Positions 51,181-59,808 of a DNA stretch of 64,000 bases are shown here, one piece after another. Within the stretch, counting starts at the first letter, position 1. Each line of letters starts with the position of its first letter. Source of the DNA: Curtobacterium sp. MCJR17_020 (GTDB lineage: Bacteria > Actinomycetota > Actinomycetes > Actinomycetales > Microbacteriaceae); the NCBI RefSeq assembly GCF_003234365.2, contig NZ_CP126260.1, positions 558,001 to 622,000 on the forward strand, in the 5' to 3' direction. The position numbers and the translations under genes were made by a program. Below the pieces are notes generated by a model. That model did not search any database, had not been told where the DNA came from, and saw only the letters and a program-made list of their open reading frames with translations.

Positions 51181-51903
51181 TCAGCGCGGCCAGGTGAGCA
51201 CGACGGCCACGGTGTTGAACAGGACGTGCGCCACGATCGCCCCGCCGAGGCGTCCGGTCATGGCGACGAGCGTCCCCGTCAGCAGGCCGAGCACGAACGT
51301 CGTCACGAAGACCTCGAAGCCCGCGACCGACGACGTGGTCGTGCTGATCGCCAGGTGCATCAGCGCGAACGCGAACGCGGTCACCAGCACCGCGAGGAAC
51401 CGCGTGCGTGGCGTCAGCTCGGCCGACAGCCGGCGCTGCATGACGCCCCGGAACACGATCTCCTCGAGCACCGGGCTGACCAGGCACACCCCGATCGCCG
51501 AGACCACGAGCAGCAGCACGTCTGGCGTGCCGAGGGTCGGCTGCGGCGTCAGCCCGGTCACACCGAAGAACGCGACGGACAGCACGGCATCGAGCCCGCG
51601 GCACACGATGACGATGCCGATGGCCGCGACGGCATCGGCCCACCCGAGCCCGAGCCGGCGCACGAGGGCAGCCGGAGCGGACTTCCGGAGCACCCACCCG
51701 ACACCGAGCACGAGTGGCACCCACACCGCCAGGTCGGCGACCAGCACCTGCGCGACCGGGGAGGGCAGACCCCCAGTCCGGGCGACGCCACCGACGATGC
51801 GGGACAGCAGCACGGCGACCAGGAGCGCGATCACGATGACCTGCAGGTCCCGCACCGCCGAGGAGGGGCGGGCGGCGGTCGGCGCGTCCTGTTCGGGCTG
51901 CAT
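51181..51903 (-). CDS. CPBP-family intramembrane metalloprotease
   Basis: A 240-residue membrane protein with about seven helices. Motifs are EEIVFRG (EExxxR), AFALMHLAI (FxxxH) and a late AHVLFNTVA (HxxxN). The substrate is unknown. ATG 51903 follows TACGGT by 6 nt. It is read towards the phosphatase, 46 bp away, and its 3' end is duplicated beyond that gene. Divergent from the polysaccharide operon. Confidence 0.88.
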   Translation of the reverse strand: MQPEQDAPTAARPSSAVRDLQVIVIALLVAVLLSRIVGGVARTGGLPSPVAQVLVADLAVWVPLVLGVGWVLRKSAPAALVRRLGLGWADAVAAIGIVIVCRGLDAVLSVAFFGVTGLTPQPTLGTPDVLLLVVSAIGVCLVSPVLEEIVFRGVMQRRLSAELTPRTRFLAVLVTAFAFALMHLAISTTTSSVAGFEVFVTTFVLGLLTGTLVAMTGRLGGAIVAHVLFNTVAVVLTWPR

Positions 51904-51909
51904 GTCGCC

Positions 51910-51915
51910 ACCGTA
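51910..51915 (-). promoter_or_regulatory. -10 box, leaderless promoter of CPBP gene
   Basis: TACGGT on the minus strand ends 6 nt before ATG 51903. Confidence 0.5.
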
Positions 51916-52062
51916 CGGGACGCAGAACGAGACTCGACGTCGCACGACCCCGAGCGCGTCTCATCGGTGTGGCAGTATTTCCCTGCCGAACGCTGGGACG
52001 ATCCCGGTCGACCTGCGACAGGGACTCTGCAGGGCGCGGCGACTTCCGGGGAAGGGTGCCGC

Positions 52063-53505
52063 GTGGAGCTACGCGACTACATAGCGGTCTTGCGCAAGGG
52101 ATGGGTCTTCATCCTGGTGCTGGCACTGGTCGGGGTCGCGGCCGCGGCCGGCTTCTCCCTGGTGAAGAAGCCGGTCTACGCAGCATCCGCGCAGGTCTTC
52201 GTCTCCACGGAGACGTCCGGCAGCGCGAGCGACCTGGCGCAGGGCAACACGTTCACCCAGCAGCGCGTGCTGACGTACTCGAACCTGGTGTCGACGCCCA
52301 TCGTCCTGTTGCCGGTCATCTCGTCGCTCAAGCTCGACATGAATGCGGACCAGCTCGCGACCATGGTGTCGGCGACGGCACCGACCAGCACCACCCTCAT
52401 CTCCATCTCGGTGGAGGGCACCGACCCGGTGCAGGCCGCGAACATCGCGAACGCGACCTCGCAGAGCCTGACCAACGTCGTGCAGGACATCGAGGCCACC
52501 GACGCGAGCGGCAAGAGCACGGTCAAGCTGACCCGCGTCAAGCAGGCGGACGTCCCGAGCACCCCGGTCAGTCCGAACGTGCCCGTCAACGTCGCACTCG
52601 GTCTGCTCGTCGGGCTCGCACTCGGCATCGGGATCGCCGTGCTGCGCGAGACCCTGGACAACCGTGTCCGCACCGAGCTCGACGTCGAGAAGATCAGCGA
52701 CAAGCCGGTCATCGGCGGGATCGCCTACGACGCCAAGGCCGCCGAGCGTCCGCTCATCGTGCAGGTCGACCCCCGCAGCCCCCGTGCCGAGTCCTTCCGG
52801 ACGCTCCGCACGAACCTCCAGTTCCTCGACATCGGCACGGGCGCTCGGACCTTCGTCATGACGTCGTCGATGCAGTCCGAAGGCAAGAGCACGACCGTGG
52901 CGAACCTCGCGATCGCCCTGGACAGCGCCGGATTCCGGGTCATCCTGATCGACGCCGATCTGCGCCGCCCCCGCGTCGCCGAGTACATGGACGTCGAGGG
53001 CAACGCCGGCCTCACCGACGTGCTCATCGGTCGTGCCGACCTCGAGGACGTCGCACACCCGTGGGGGCGCGGCAAGCTCGTCGTCCTGCCCGCCGGACCG
53101 ATCCCGCCGAACCCGTCGGAACTCCTCGGCTCGCGCGCGATGCAGGACCTGATCGAACGCCTCGAGCAGCAGTTCGACTACGTGCTGTTCGACGCGCCGC
53201 CGCTGCTCCCGGTGACCGACGCGGCGATCCTGGCGAAGAAGGCATCGGGCGCGATCATCGCGGTCGCCTCGGGCCACACCCACAAGGGACAGCTGGCAGC
53301 TGCCATCGCATCGCTCGAGAACGTCGGCGCCCCGATCTCCGGCTTCGTCATCACCAAGATGCCCGTCAAGGGTCCCGGCGCCTACGGGTACGGCCGGTAC
53401 GGGTACGGCTACGGCTACGGCCAGGACGACGGCGCCACCGCATCGGTGACGCCGCCGAAGCAACCCGGCAAGAAGCTCGGCGTGCTCCGGCGAGCCGGAC
53501 GCTGA
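52063..53505 (+). CDS. Polysaccharide chain-length regulator fused to BY-kinase
   Basis: A 480-residue inner-membrane protein. A Wzz domain lies between two helices (about 15-35 and 175-195), followed by a tyrosine autokinase: Walker A SSMQSEGKSTT, Walker A' ILIDADLRRP, Walker B VLFDAPPLL. The C-terminus is a tyrosine cluster (GYGRYGYGYGYG), the autophosphorylation site. It sets chain length and assembly of exported polysaccharide. GTG 52063 has GGGGAAGGG 6 nt upstream. First gene of a long operon; no dedicated phosphatase is adjacent. Confidence 0.95.
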   Translation: MELRDYIAVLRKGWVFILVLALVGVAAAAGFSLVKKPVYAASAQVFVSTETSGSASDLAQGNTFTQQRVLTYSNLVSTPIVLLPVISSLKLDMNADQLATMVSATAPTSTTLISISVEGTDPVQAANIANATSQSLTNVVQDIEATDASGKSTVKLTRVKQADVPSTPVSPNVPVNVALGLLVGLALGIGIAVLRETLDNRVRTELDVEKISDKPVIGGIAYDAKAAERPLIVQVDPRSPRAESFRTLRTNLQFLDIGTGARTFVMTSSMQSEGKSTTVANLAIALDSAGFRVILIDADLRRPRVAEYMDVEGNAGLTDVLIGRADLEDVAHPWGRGKLVVLPAGPIPPNPSELLGSRAMQDLIERLEQQFDYVLFDAPPLLPVTDAAILAKKASGAIIAVASGHTHKGQLAAAIASLENVGAPISGFVITKMPVKGPGAYGYGRYGYGYGYGQDDGATASVTPPKQPGKKLGVLRRAGR

Positions 53506-53519
53506 GCGGAGCCGCGACC

Positions 53520-54467
53520 ATGACGACGCGCCGGGGGACCCGAAGCCTCGGCCGCGCACTGCCCCGAACCACACTCATCGTGGTGGCGGCCGTCGTGGTG
53601 GTGCTGGTCGCGATCGACGTCGTGCTCGTCTCCCTCGCCCTGGGGCGCACCGCGCCGGAGCAGAACGGACCTGCGGGCCCGATCCCCACGTTCACGAGCA
53701 CACCCGACACGACCGAGACGCCGCGCGCGAGCGCGTCTGCTGACGCAGACTCCGCATCCACCGCTCAGCGGGGGCGGCGTCTGTTGGCAGCCGTGGACGA
53801 CCGGGAGGCATGGCGTGCGTCCGGCGGGTCGTGCGGCGGCCCCCGGCCGGTGCTGGAACACACCGTGGACGGCGGGTCGACGTGGGTCCCGGTGGGACTC
53901 GGGACGGATGTCGGATCGCTCATGGCGATCCGGGCCTCCAGTGCGGAGCTCTCGATCCTGGCGGGCGTCGGTGACGACTGCACCACGACGGCGCGGACCA
54001 GCACCGATGCGGGCGTGACGTGGAACGCGGGGACGCCCGGCGCCGCAGGCGCCGGGATCAGCACCGACGGTGTGGTGCTCGCGAGCGGGATGATCCAGGC
54101 CCCGTGCGCGGACCCGATCGAGGCGTTCCAGGGGGAGCGGACGTCGGTCGTGATCTGCGACGGCCAGCTCGAGTGGCGGGCCGGGACGGATGCATGGGTG
54201 GACGTGCCGATGGGCGGTGTGCGCTCGATCGCGGTCGACGGCGGCGAGTACACCCTGGCCCGCGTGGACGTGGCGTCCTGCTCCGGCGTGCAACTCGTGA
54301 CCATGCCCGCGGCGGACGTGACCCCCAGCACCGCGGTCTCGCCGGTGGGCTGCGCCGACGGGGCGGACTCCGACGGCACCGTCACGATCGACCGTGCCGG
54401 ACAGGACGTCTGGCTGTGGGACGGCGAGACGGTCAGGGTCTCGAGTGACGGCGGTGCGTCGTGGTGA
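53520..54467 (+). CDS. Membrane-anchored Asp-box (BNR) protein
   Basis: A 315-residue protein with one N-terminal helix (about 19-41), a Pro/Thr/Ser-rich linker, then an external domain with three Asp-box motifs: TVDGGSTW (115-122), STDAGVTW (161-168) and SSDGGASW at the very C-terminus (308-315). Asp-boxes stabilise beta-propellers in sialidases and sortilin-like proteins. Three spaced motifs would form only part of a propeller. It lies between the BY-kinase and the initiating transferase, so a role at the surface polysaccharide is inferred. Catalytic residues are not evident. Confidence 0.78.
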   Translation: MTTRRGTRSLGRALPRTTLIVVAAVVVVLVAIDVVLVSLALGRTAPEQNGPAGPIPTFTSTPDTTETPRASASADADSASTAQRGRRLLAAVDDREAWRASGGSCGGPRPVLEHTVDGGSTWVPVGLGTDVGSLMAIRASSAELSILAGVGDDCTTTARTSTDAGVTWNAGTPGAAGAGISTDGVVLASGMIQAPCADPIEAFQGERTSVVICDGQLEWRAGTDAWVDVPMGGVRSIAVDGGEYTLARVDVASCSGVQLVTMPAADVTPSTAVSPVGCADGADSDGTVTIDRAGQDVWLWDGETVRVSSDGGASW

Positions 54468-54474
54468 TGCAACC

Positions 54475-55941
54475 GTGACGGCGGACGCGCTCCGTGCACC
54501 GAGCGGGGTCGGGGCCAGCGACGAGTGGGGTCGCTCGTACTCGCGCCGGGTGCTCATCACGGATCTGCTGGCGCTGATCTGGGTGGTCTTCGGCGTGCAG
54601 ATCGCCTGGCTGGGGATCGAATCGAACCTCGCCACCAACACCGCGGACCTCCGGCTCAGCTACTCGGCGATCTCCATCGTCGTGATCGTGGTGTGGGTGA
54701 GCGCGCTCGCCCTCTACGACACCCGCGGGGCGCGAGTCATCGGTGTCGGGAGCACGGAGTACCGCCTGGTCGCAGACTCCAGCGTCCGGGTGTTCGGGCT
54801 GCTGGCGATCGCGGCGTTCCTGCTGCACGTCGATCTCGCGCGCGGGTACGTGCTCATCGCCTTCCCGATCGGGATCCTCGTGTTGCTGCTGTCGCGGTGG
54901 ATGTGGCGGCGGTGGTTGGTCGCCCAGCGTCAGCAGGGTGCGTACTCGGCGACGGTGCTGCTGGTCGGTTCGCCGGCCAGCGTGCTGCACATCGGCCGCG
55001 AACTGGCTCGTTCACCCGAAGCCGGGTACCGCGTGGTGGGTGCCGTCGTGTCCTCCAACCACCGCGGGATGCTGGCGGGCTCGACGATCCGGAGCCATGG
55101 CGGATTCGACGACGTCGGCTCCGCCTTGCGCGAGACCGGTGCCGACACCGTCGTGATCACGAGCTCCGACGACCTGCCGCCGGAGCGGGTCCGCGAACTC
55201 AGCTGGTCGCTCGAGCCCGGTCGGCAGCACCTGGTCGTCGCACCGAGCCTGACCGACATCGGAGGTCCGCGCATCCACACGCGGCCCGTGCAGGGGCTCC
55301 CGCTCATCCACGTCGAGACGCCGACGTACTCGGGACGCAAGCTCTACACGAAGCGGGCCTTCGACCTCGTCGGCGCGACGCTGCTCGTCATCGTCCTGTC
55401 ACCGCTGCTGCTCGTGCTGACCGTGCTGGTGAAGACCACGACACCGGGGCCGGTCTTCTTCCGTCAGGAGCGAGTCGGCCTGAACGGCGGTACCTTCCGG
55501 ATGATCAAGTTCCGATCGATGGTCGTCGATGCCGAGGAACGCCTGCAGGAACTCAGTGCCCTGGACCGGGCCGAGGGCAACGACGTCCTGTTCAAGATGC
55601 GGAACGATCCCCGCGTCACCCGGATCGGCGGTTTCATGCGGCGGTACAGCCTCGACGAGGTGCCGCAGCTGTTCAACGTCCTCGCCGGCAGCATGTCGCT
55701 CGTCGGTCCACGTCCTCCGCTCGCCCGCGAGGTCGCGCGCTACGACACGCACGTCCACCGTCGGTTCCTGGTGAAGCCGGGCATGACGGGGCTGTGGCAG
55801 GTCAGCGGCCGGTCCGACCTGTCGTGGGAGGATTCGGTGCGGTTGGACCTGTACTACGTGGAGAACTGGTCGATCCTCGGGGACCTCGTGGTGCTGTGGC
55901 GGACGCTCAAAGCGATCTCAGCGAGCCGAGGTGCGTACTAG
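54475..55941 (+). CDS. Initiating sugar-phosphate transferase (WbaP/CpsE type)
   Basis: A 488-residue polyprenyl glycosylphosphotransferase. Four N-terminal helices, a CoA/NAD-like domain (about 160-270, VLLVGSPASVLHIGREL) and a fifth helix precede the catalytic C-terminus: KRAFDLVGATLL, GPVFFRQERVGLNG, MIKFRSMVVDAEE, RRYSLDEVPQLFNVL, SLVGPRPP and KPGMTGLWQVSGRSDLSWED (part). It transfers a sugar phosphate to undecaprenyl phosphate, starting the repeat unit. GTG 54475 lies 7 nt after the previous stop. Confidence 0.95.
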   Translation: MTADALRAPSGVGASDEWGRSYSRRVLITDLLALIWVVFGVQIAWLGIESNLATNTADLRLSYSAISIVVIVVWVSALALYDTRGARVIGVGSTEYRLVADSSVRVFGLLAIAAFLLHVDLARGYVLIAFPIGILVLLLSRWMWRRWLVAQRQQGAYSATVLLVGSPASVLHIGRELARSPEAGYRVVGAVVSSNHRGMLAGSTIRSHGGFDDVGSALRETGADTVVITSSDDLPPERVRELSWSLEPGRQHLVVAPSLTDIGGPRIHTRPVQGLPLIHVETPTYSGRKLYTKRAFDLVGATLLVIVLSPLLLVLTVLVKTTTPGPVFFRQERVGLNGGTFRMIKFRSMVVDAEERLQELSALDRAEGNDVLFKMRNDPRVTRIGGFMRRYSLDEVPQLFNVLAGSMSLVGPRPPLAREVARYDTHVHRRFLVKPGMTGLWQVSGRSDLSWEDSVRLDLYYVENWSILGDLVVLWRTLKAISASRGAY

Positions 55942-56748
55942 ATGGGCTCCGGAGGACGACTAGGCGCGGACGACGCGCGTAACCGAAGCCGCCGCGACGC
56001 CATCCTCGCCGTTCCCCGGGTCCGCGCTGCCGGCGTTCCATTGGTGGCGCGCCCTGCACCGGAAGTCATCGATGGCCTCCGTCGGTCTGCCTCCGAGCTG
56101 CGGGGTCCGGGAATCCCGGTCCACTTCGTCAACGCCTACACGGTGTCGCTGACCTCCGACGCCCGCTACCTCGCGCTTTTCCAGTCGGGGGGACTGAACA
56201 TCGCCGACGGGACCCCACTCGCTTGGATCGCCCGTCGCAGAGCGCCTGACGTCGCACACCTGCGTGGGCCGGACGCGTTCCGCGAGTTGCTCGCCTCCGA
56301 TCCGAGGCACGGTCTGCGGCACTTCCTCCTGGGCGGAACCGAGGAATCTCTCGAACGGCTCAGACTCGCCGTGGCACGCGACTACCCCGACACGACGGTC
56401 GTCGGATCATTCAGCCCGCCGTTCCGGCCCCTGGGGCAGGCGGATCACGACGAGATCGACGTCCTGATCAAGGACGCTGGCGCGAACGTGGTCTGGGTCG
56501 GCATCGGGACCCCGAAGCAGGACTACGAGACGGTCCGCCTCGCGAAGTTGCACCCCGCGGTCGTTCTCGCCGTCGGCGCGGCGTTCAACTTCGTTTCCGG
56601 CGAGGTCGTAGAGGCACCGCTCCTGTGGCGTCGGACCGGACTCGAGTGGCTCTACCGGCTGGCTCGCGAGCCCCGGCGTCTCTGGGGACGGTACGTCTTC
56701 GGCAACATCACCTTCCTGTTCCTCGTGGGGAGGCGACGGCGTGGTTGA
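55942..56748 (+). CDS. WecG/TagA/CpsF-family glycosyltransferase (GT26)
   Basis: A 268-residue enzyme. Family signatures are VHFVNAYTVSLT, NIADGTPLAWIARRR, FLLGGTEESLERL, VVWVGIGTPKQD and AVGAAFNFVSGEV. It adds the second sugar (typically ManNAc(A), glucose or a uronic acid) to the lipid-linked first sugar. The ATG follows the previous stop without a gap. The 35-residue basic lead is longer than usual. Confidence 0.94.
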   Translation: MGSGGRLGADDARNRSRRDAILAVPRVRAAGVPLVARPAPEVIDGLRRSASELRGPGIPVHFVNAYTVSLTSDARYLALFQSGGLNIADGTPLAWIARRRAPDVAHLRGPDAFRELLASDPRHGLRHFLLGGTEESLERLRLAVARDYPDTTVVGSFSPPFRPLGQADHDEIDVLIKDAGANVVWVGIGTPKQDYETVRLAKLHPAVVLAVGAAFNFVSGEVVEAPLLWRRTGLEWLYRLAREPRRLWGRYVFGNITFLFLVGRRRRG

Positions 56749-57838
56749 GCACACCGTGGTCGACGTGATCGTGATCAGCCAGGTGCCGCCGCCGGTGCAC
56801 GGTTCGACGGTCATGACCAAGACCTTCCTGGAGATGCTGCGCACGACCGGACGACGGAGCCGACTCGTGGATCGGCGCTTCAGCAAGTCCGTCGACGAGA
56901 TCGGCACGGCCAGTTTTCGGAAGGTACTCGGCGCGTTCTCGCTCCTGGGTCGACTGTGGCTGGCCCTTCGCCGCAGCCCGAGCGCTGACGTCGTGTTCTT
57001 CACCACGAACCGGCCACCGTCGTTCTGGGTCGACGTCGCCATGAGCGTCGTGCTCCGAGCGTTGCGCCGTCGCTACATCGCCTACGTCCACACATCTGGG
57101 TACGCTGACCTGGCCGGTGCGGGCACGGCACAGCGCCGCGGCGTGAGGCTGCTGCTCGGGGGAGCCGCATCGGTCGTCGTGCTCGGCACTTCGATGCGTG
57201 CGGACGTCCAGCGGTTCAACGGCACGGTCCGCACCATCCCGAACACCGTGGCCGAGTCGATGCCGCCTGAGGTTCCAGCGGCGGCCGCTCCGTCGATCGT
57301 GTTCGTCTCGAACCTGATCCCGGGCAAGGGCGCGGACGAATTCATGCGCATCGCCAACCGGTGTCTCCGGGACGTACCCGCTGCACGTGCGGTCGTCGTG
57401 GGCCGTGCGCCGACCACCGAGTACGAGGACGAGTTGCGGGCCATCCTGGAACCCGACGTCCGAACTCGCGTCTTGTTCGCCGGCCCTCTGTTCGACGCTG
57501 ATCGCGATGCCGTCGTCGCGTCGGCGTCCGTGCTCGTGTTCCCGAGCAGCTACCGGTACGAGGCCCAACCGCTGACCGTGTTGGAAGCGCTCCGGCTGGG
57601 TGTCCCCGTCGTGGCCTACGCAGTGGGAGGACTGGGAGATGTCATCGACGACGACGTCAACGGTTACCTCGTGGAGACGCGAGATCGGGAGGCTGCGGCC
57701 GATCGATGCCGCTCGATCATGACGTCGCCGGACCTCCGGACGCGACTGGGAGCCGGTGCTCGGGCAGTGTCCGAGGAACGTTTCGCTCCCGCTCGGTACG
57801 CCGCTGCTTGGTCCGACCTCCTCGAAGGACGTGACTGA
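56741..57838 (+). CDS. Family 4 glycosyltransferase
   Basis: A 365-residue GT-B enzyme: N-terminal QVPPPVHGSTVMTKTF, donor-binding half with VFVSNLIPGKGADEF, and the E-x7-E segment PLTVLEALRLGVPVVAYAVGG. It is a retaining transferase using a nucleotide sugar. GTG 56741 with GGGGAGG 7 nt upstream overlaps the previous gene by 8 nt. Donor and linkage unknown. Confidence 0.92.
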   Translation: MVEHTVVDVIVISQVPPPVHGSTVMTKTFLEMLRTTGRRSRLVDRRFSKSVDEIGTASFRKVLGAFSLLGRLWLALRRSPSADVVFFTTNRPPSFWVDVAMSVVLRALRRRYIAYVHTSGYADLAGAGTAQRRGVRLLLGGAASVVVLGTSMRADVQRFNGTVRTIPNTVAESMPPEVPAAAAPSIVFVSNLIPGKGADEFMRIANRCLRDVPAARAVVVGRAPTTEYEDELRAILEPDVRTRVLFAGPLFDADRDAVVASASVLVFPSSYRYEAQPLTVLEALRLGVPVVAYAVGGLGDVIDDDVNGYLVETRDREAAADRCRSIMTSPDLRTRLGAGARAVSEERFAPARYAAAWSDLLEGRD

Positions 57839-57839
57839 C

Positions 57840-58949
57840 GTGGCGGGTCGGCGCTTCGCGATCGTGCAGGAGTACGTGCCCGCGTACCGGGTGCCCCTGT
57901 TCACCCAGCTGGCTGCGGTGGTGGCGGCCGACGGCGACGAGCTGCTGGTCTATGCAGGCGACCCTGCCGGTGCGTTGGCGGAACGGCGGGACGGCGTCCA
58001 GAGCAGCCCCTGGCTCCGGACCATCCGGCAGCGTGAGTTCAGGATCTTCGGCCGACGACTGGTGCTGCGAGCATTGCCCCGAGCTGTCTGGAGCGCCGAC
58101 CTGATCGTGGTGGAGCAAGCACGTCGCAACACGGACGTCCCGTTCCTCCTGGCCTGGCCCCGAACCGCGCGGAAGACAGCGTTGTGGGGACACGGCGTTG
58201 ATGTCGTCAAGATCCCTTCGCGTCTCGAGCGGCGCTACAGCCGCCTGCTGCTCCGGCGCGCCGCGTGGCTCTTCGCCTACACGCAGGCAGGAGCGGACCG
58301 GGCTGTGGACGCCGGGATCAACCGTCAGCGCACAACCGTCCTCTGGAACAGCATCGATACCCGAAGACTCCGCCAGGATCTCGATGCGGTGGGACCAGGT
58401 CGAACAGGCGTGTCACCGCGGGCTGCCTTCATCGGAGGCCTCGATTCCAGCAAACGGATCGAGGATCTCATATCCATCGGAGAGGCTGCACACGGACTCG
58501 ATCCTGGATTCCGCCTCGTCATCGGCGGGGACGGGGAACTCCGCGGCATCGTCGAGGCGGCTGCGGAACGGTTCTCCTGGATCGACCATCGTGGTTCCGT
58601 GGCCGGGACCGACAAGGCCGCACTGCTGCAGGAGAGCGATCTTCTCCTGATACCCGGTCGTGTCGGTCTCGCTGCCATCGACAGCCTGGCGGCGGGACGG
58701 CCGATCGTGACGCTCTCGACGTCCCTCCACGGGCCCGAGTTCGAGTACCTTGAGCCGGGAGTCACCTGCGTCGTCACCGACGGCGTCCACGATGCAGCGC
58801 GGGCCCTGGTCGGGCTCTTCCACGATCGGCCCGCACTCGACGCGATGCAAGCACGGTGCCGGGAAGCTTCCCAGAACTACTCCATCGAGAACACGGTGCG
58901 CCGGTTCCACGATGGATTGAACGCAGCGATCGAGGATGACCATGAATGA
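57840..58949 (+). CDS. GT-B glycosyltransferase
   Basis: A 369-residue enzyme opening AIVQEYVPAYRVPLFTQL, a start seen in polysaccharide transferases of the GT4 type, with HGVDVVKIPSRLERRYSR, AAFIGGLDSSKRIEDLI and a final LLIPGRVGLAAIDSLAAGRPI. The usual E-x7-E is replaced by GLAAIDSLAAG, so it is a divergent member. I choose GTG 57840 because GAAGGA at 57824-57829 is 10 nt away; a GTG at 57831 would be too close. Confidence 0.88.
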   Translation: MAGRRFAIVQEYVPAYRVPLFTQLAAVVAADGDELLVYAGDPAGALAERRDGVQSSPWLRTIRQREFRIFGRRLVLRALPRAVWSADLIVVEQARRNTDVPFLLAWPRTARKTALWGHGVDVVKIPSRLERRYSRLLLRRAAWLFAYTQAGADRAVDAGINRQRTTVLWNSIDTRRLRQDLDAVGPGRTGVSPRAAFIGGLDSSKRIEDLISIGEAAHGLDPGFRLVIGGDGELRGIVEAAAERFSWIDHRGSVAGTDKAALLQESDLLLIPGRVGLAAIDSLAAGRPIVTLSTSLHGPEFEYLEPGVTCVVTDGVHDAARALVGLFHDRPALDAMQARCREASQNYSIENTVRRFHDGLNAAIEDDHE

Positions 58950-59808
58950 GTTGCACGTGATCATGGCGAGCCACAACCGCGCCGCCACCACGCGTCGCGC
59001 CCTGTCCTCGCTCGACGTCGCGGCTGCGGAAGCGGACCTGTCGTACGACGTGACCTTGTTCGACGACGGCTCGACCGATGAGACCGTCGCCGTGGCCACT
59101 GCCGCTGTCAAGAACCTCACGGTCCTCCGCGGAGACGGGTCAGCGTTCTGGGCACGTTCGATGGCCGCGGCCGAAGACGAGGTCCTCTCCCGTGATGACG
59201 TGCAGGACGGCGACTGGTTGCTGTGGTTCAACGACGACGTCGTCCTTGCACCGTCCGGTCTCAGGAACATGGTCGCGGCAGCATCCGCCTTGCCTGCCGG
59301 CGTCCTCGTGGGCAGCACCGTCGATGGTGTCTCGGGTCTGCTGACCTACGGCGGCCTGCGTAGGAGCGGGGTCCACCCGCTCGCTTTCGACCTCGTCGAA
59401 CCACCAGCTGCTCCCGATGAGGGAGCGAAGGTGGACGCCTTCAACGGGAACGTGGTGCTGATGCCGGTGCACGTTGCTCGAACGGTCGGCGCGATCGACG
59501 GTGCCTTCAGTCATGCGTTCGCAGATGTCGACTACGGATCACGAGCGGTTGCGAAGGGTGTTCCGATCATCGTTGCCGGGGGCGTGGTCGGCTTCTGCAG
59601 CAGGAACCCGACCGTCTCGCACAGCTCCGCGGTCACTGCCTGGCGTGCGTACACCGGGCGCAAGGGGGCCGGTAATCCACGCGCCCTCCGCCGGTACCTC
59701 CGTCGACACAGCCCTCGCTCCTGGTGGTTCTTCTTCGCGTCGTCGTACGGTCTGTGGTGGATGCGCACCATCAGGCGCTCCCTGCGACCGAGGAGGGTGA
59801 GACCTTGA
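58942..59808 (+). CDS. Family 2 glycosyltransferase
   Basis: A 288-residue GT-A enzyme, rhamnosyltransferase-like: VIMASHNRAATTRRAL, FDDGSTDET, LLWFNDDVVL (DDx motif), DAFNGNVVLMP and HAFADVDYG. An inverting transferase with a soluble body and a basic C-terminus. ATG 58942 has GAGGA 5 nt upstream and overlaps the preceding stop. Acceptor unknown. Confidence 0.92.
   Translation: MNELHVIMASHNRAATTRRALSSLDVAAAEADLSYDVTLFDDGSTDETVAVATAAVKNLTVLRGDGSAFWARSMAAAEDEVLSRDDVQDGDWLLWFNDDVVLAPSGLRNMVAAASALPAGVLVGSTVDGVSGLLTYGGLRRSGVHPLAFDLVEPPAAPDEGAKVDAFNGNVVLMPVHVARTVGAIDGAFSHAFADVDYGSRAVAKGVPIIVAGGVVGFCSRNPTVSHSSAVTAWRAYTGRKGAGNPRALRRYLRRHSPRSWWFFFASSYGLWWMRTIRRSLRPRRVRP

Noticed and set aside
49670..51356. 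Possible composite transposon because direct repeats flank the phosphatase
   Set aside because: The repeats are protease coding sequence in the same orientation, with no transposase and no terminal inverted repeats; tandem duplication fits better.
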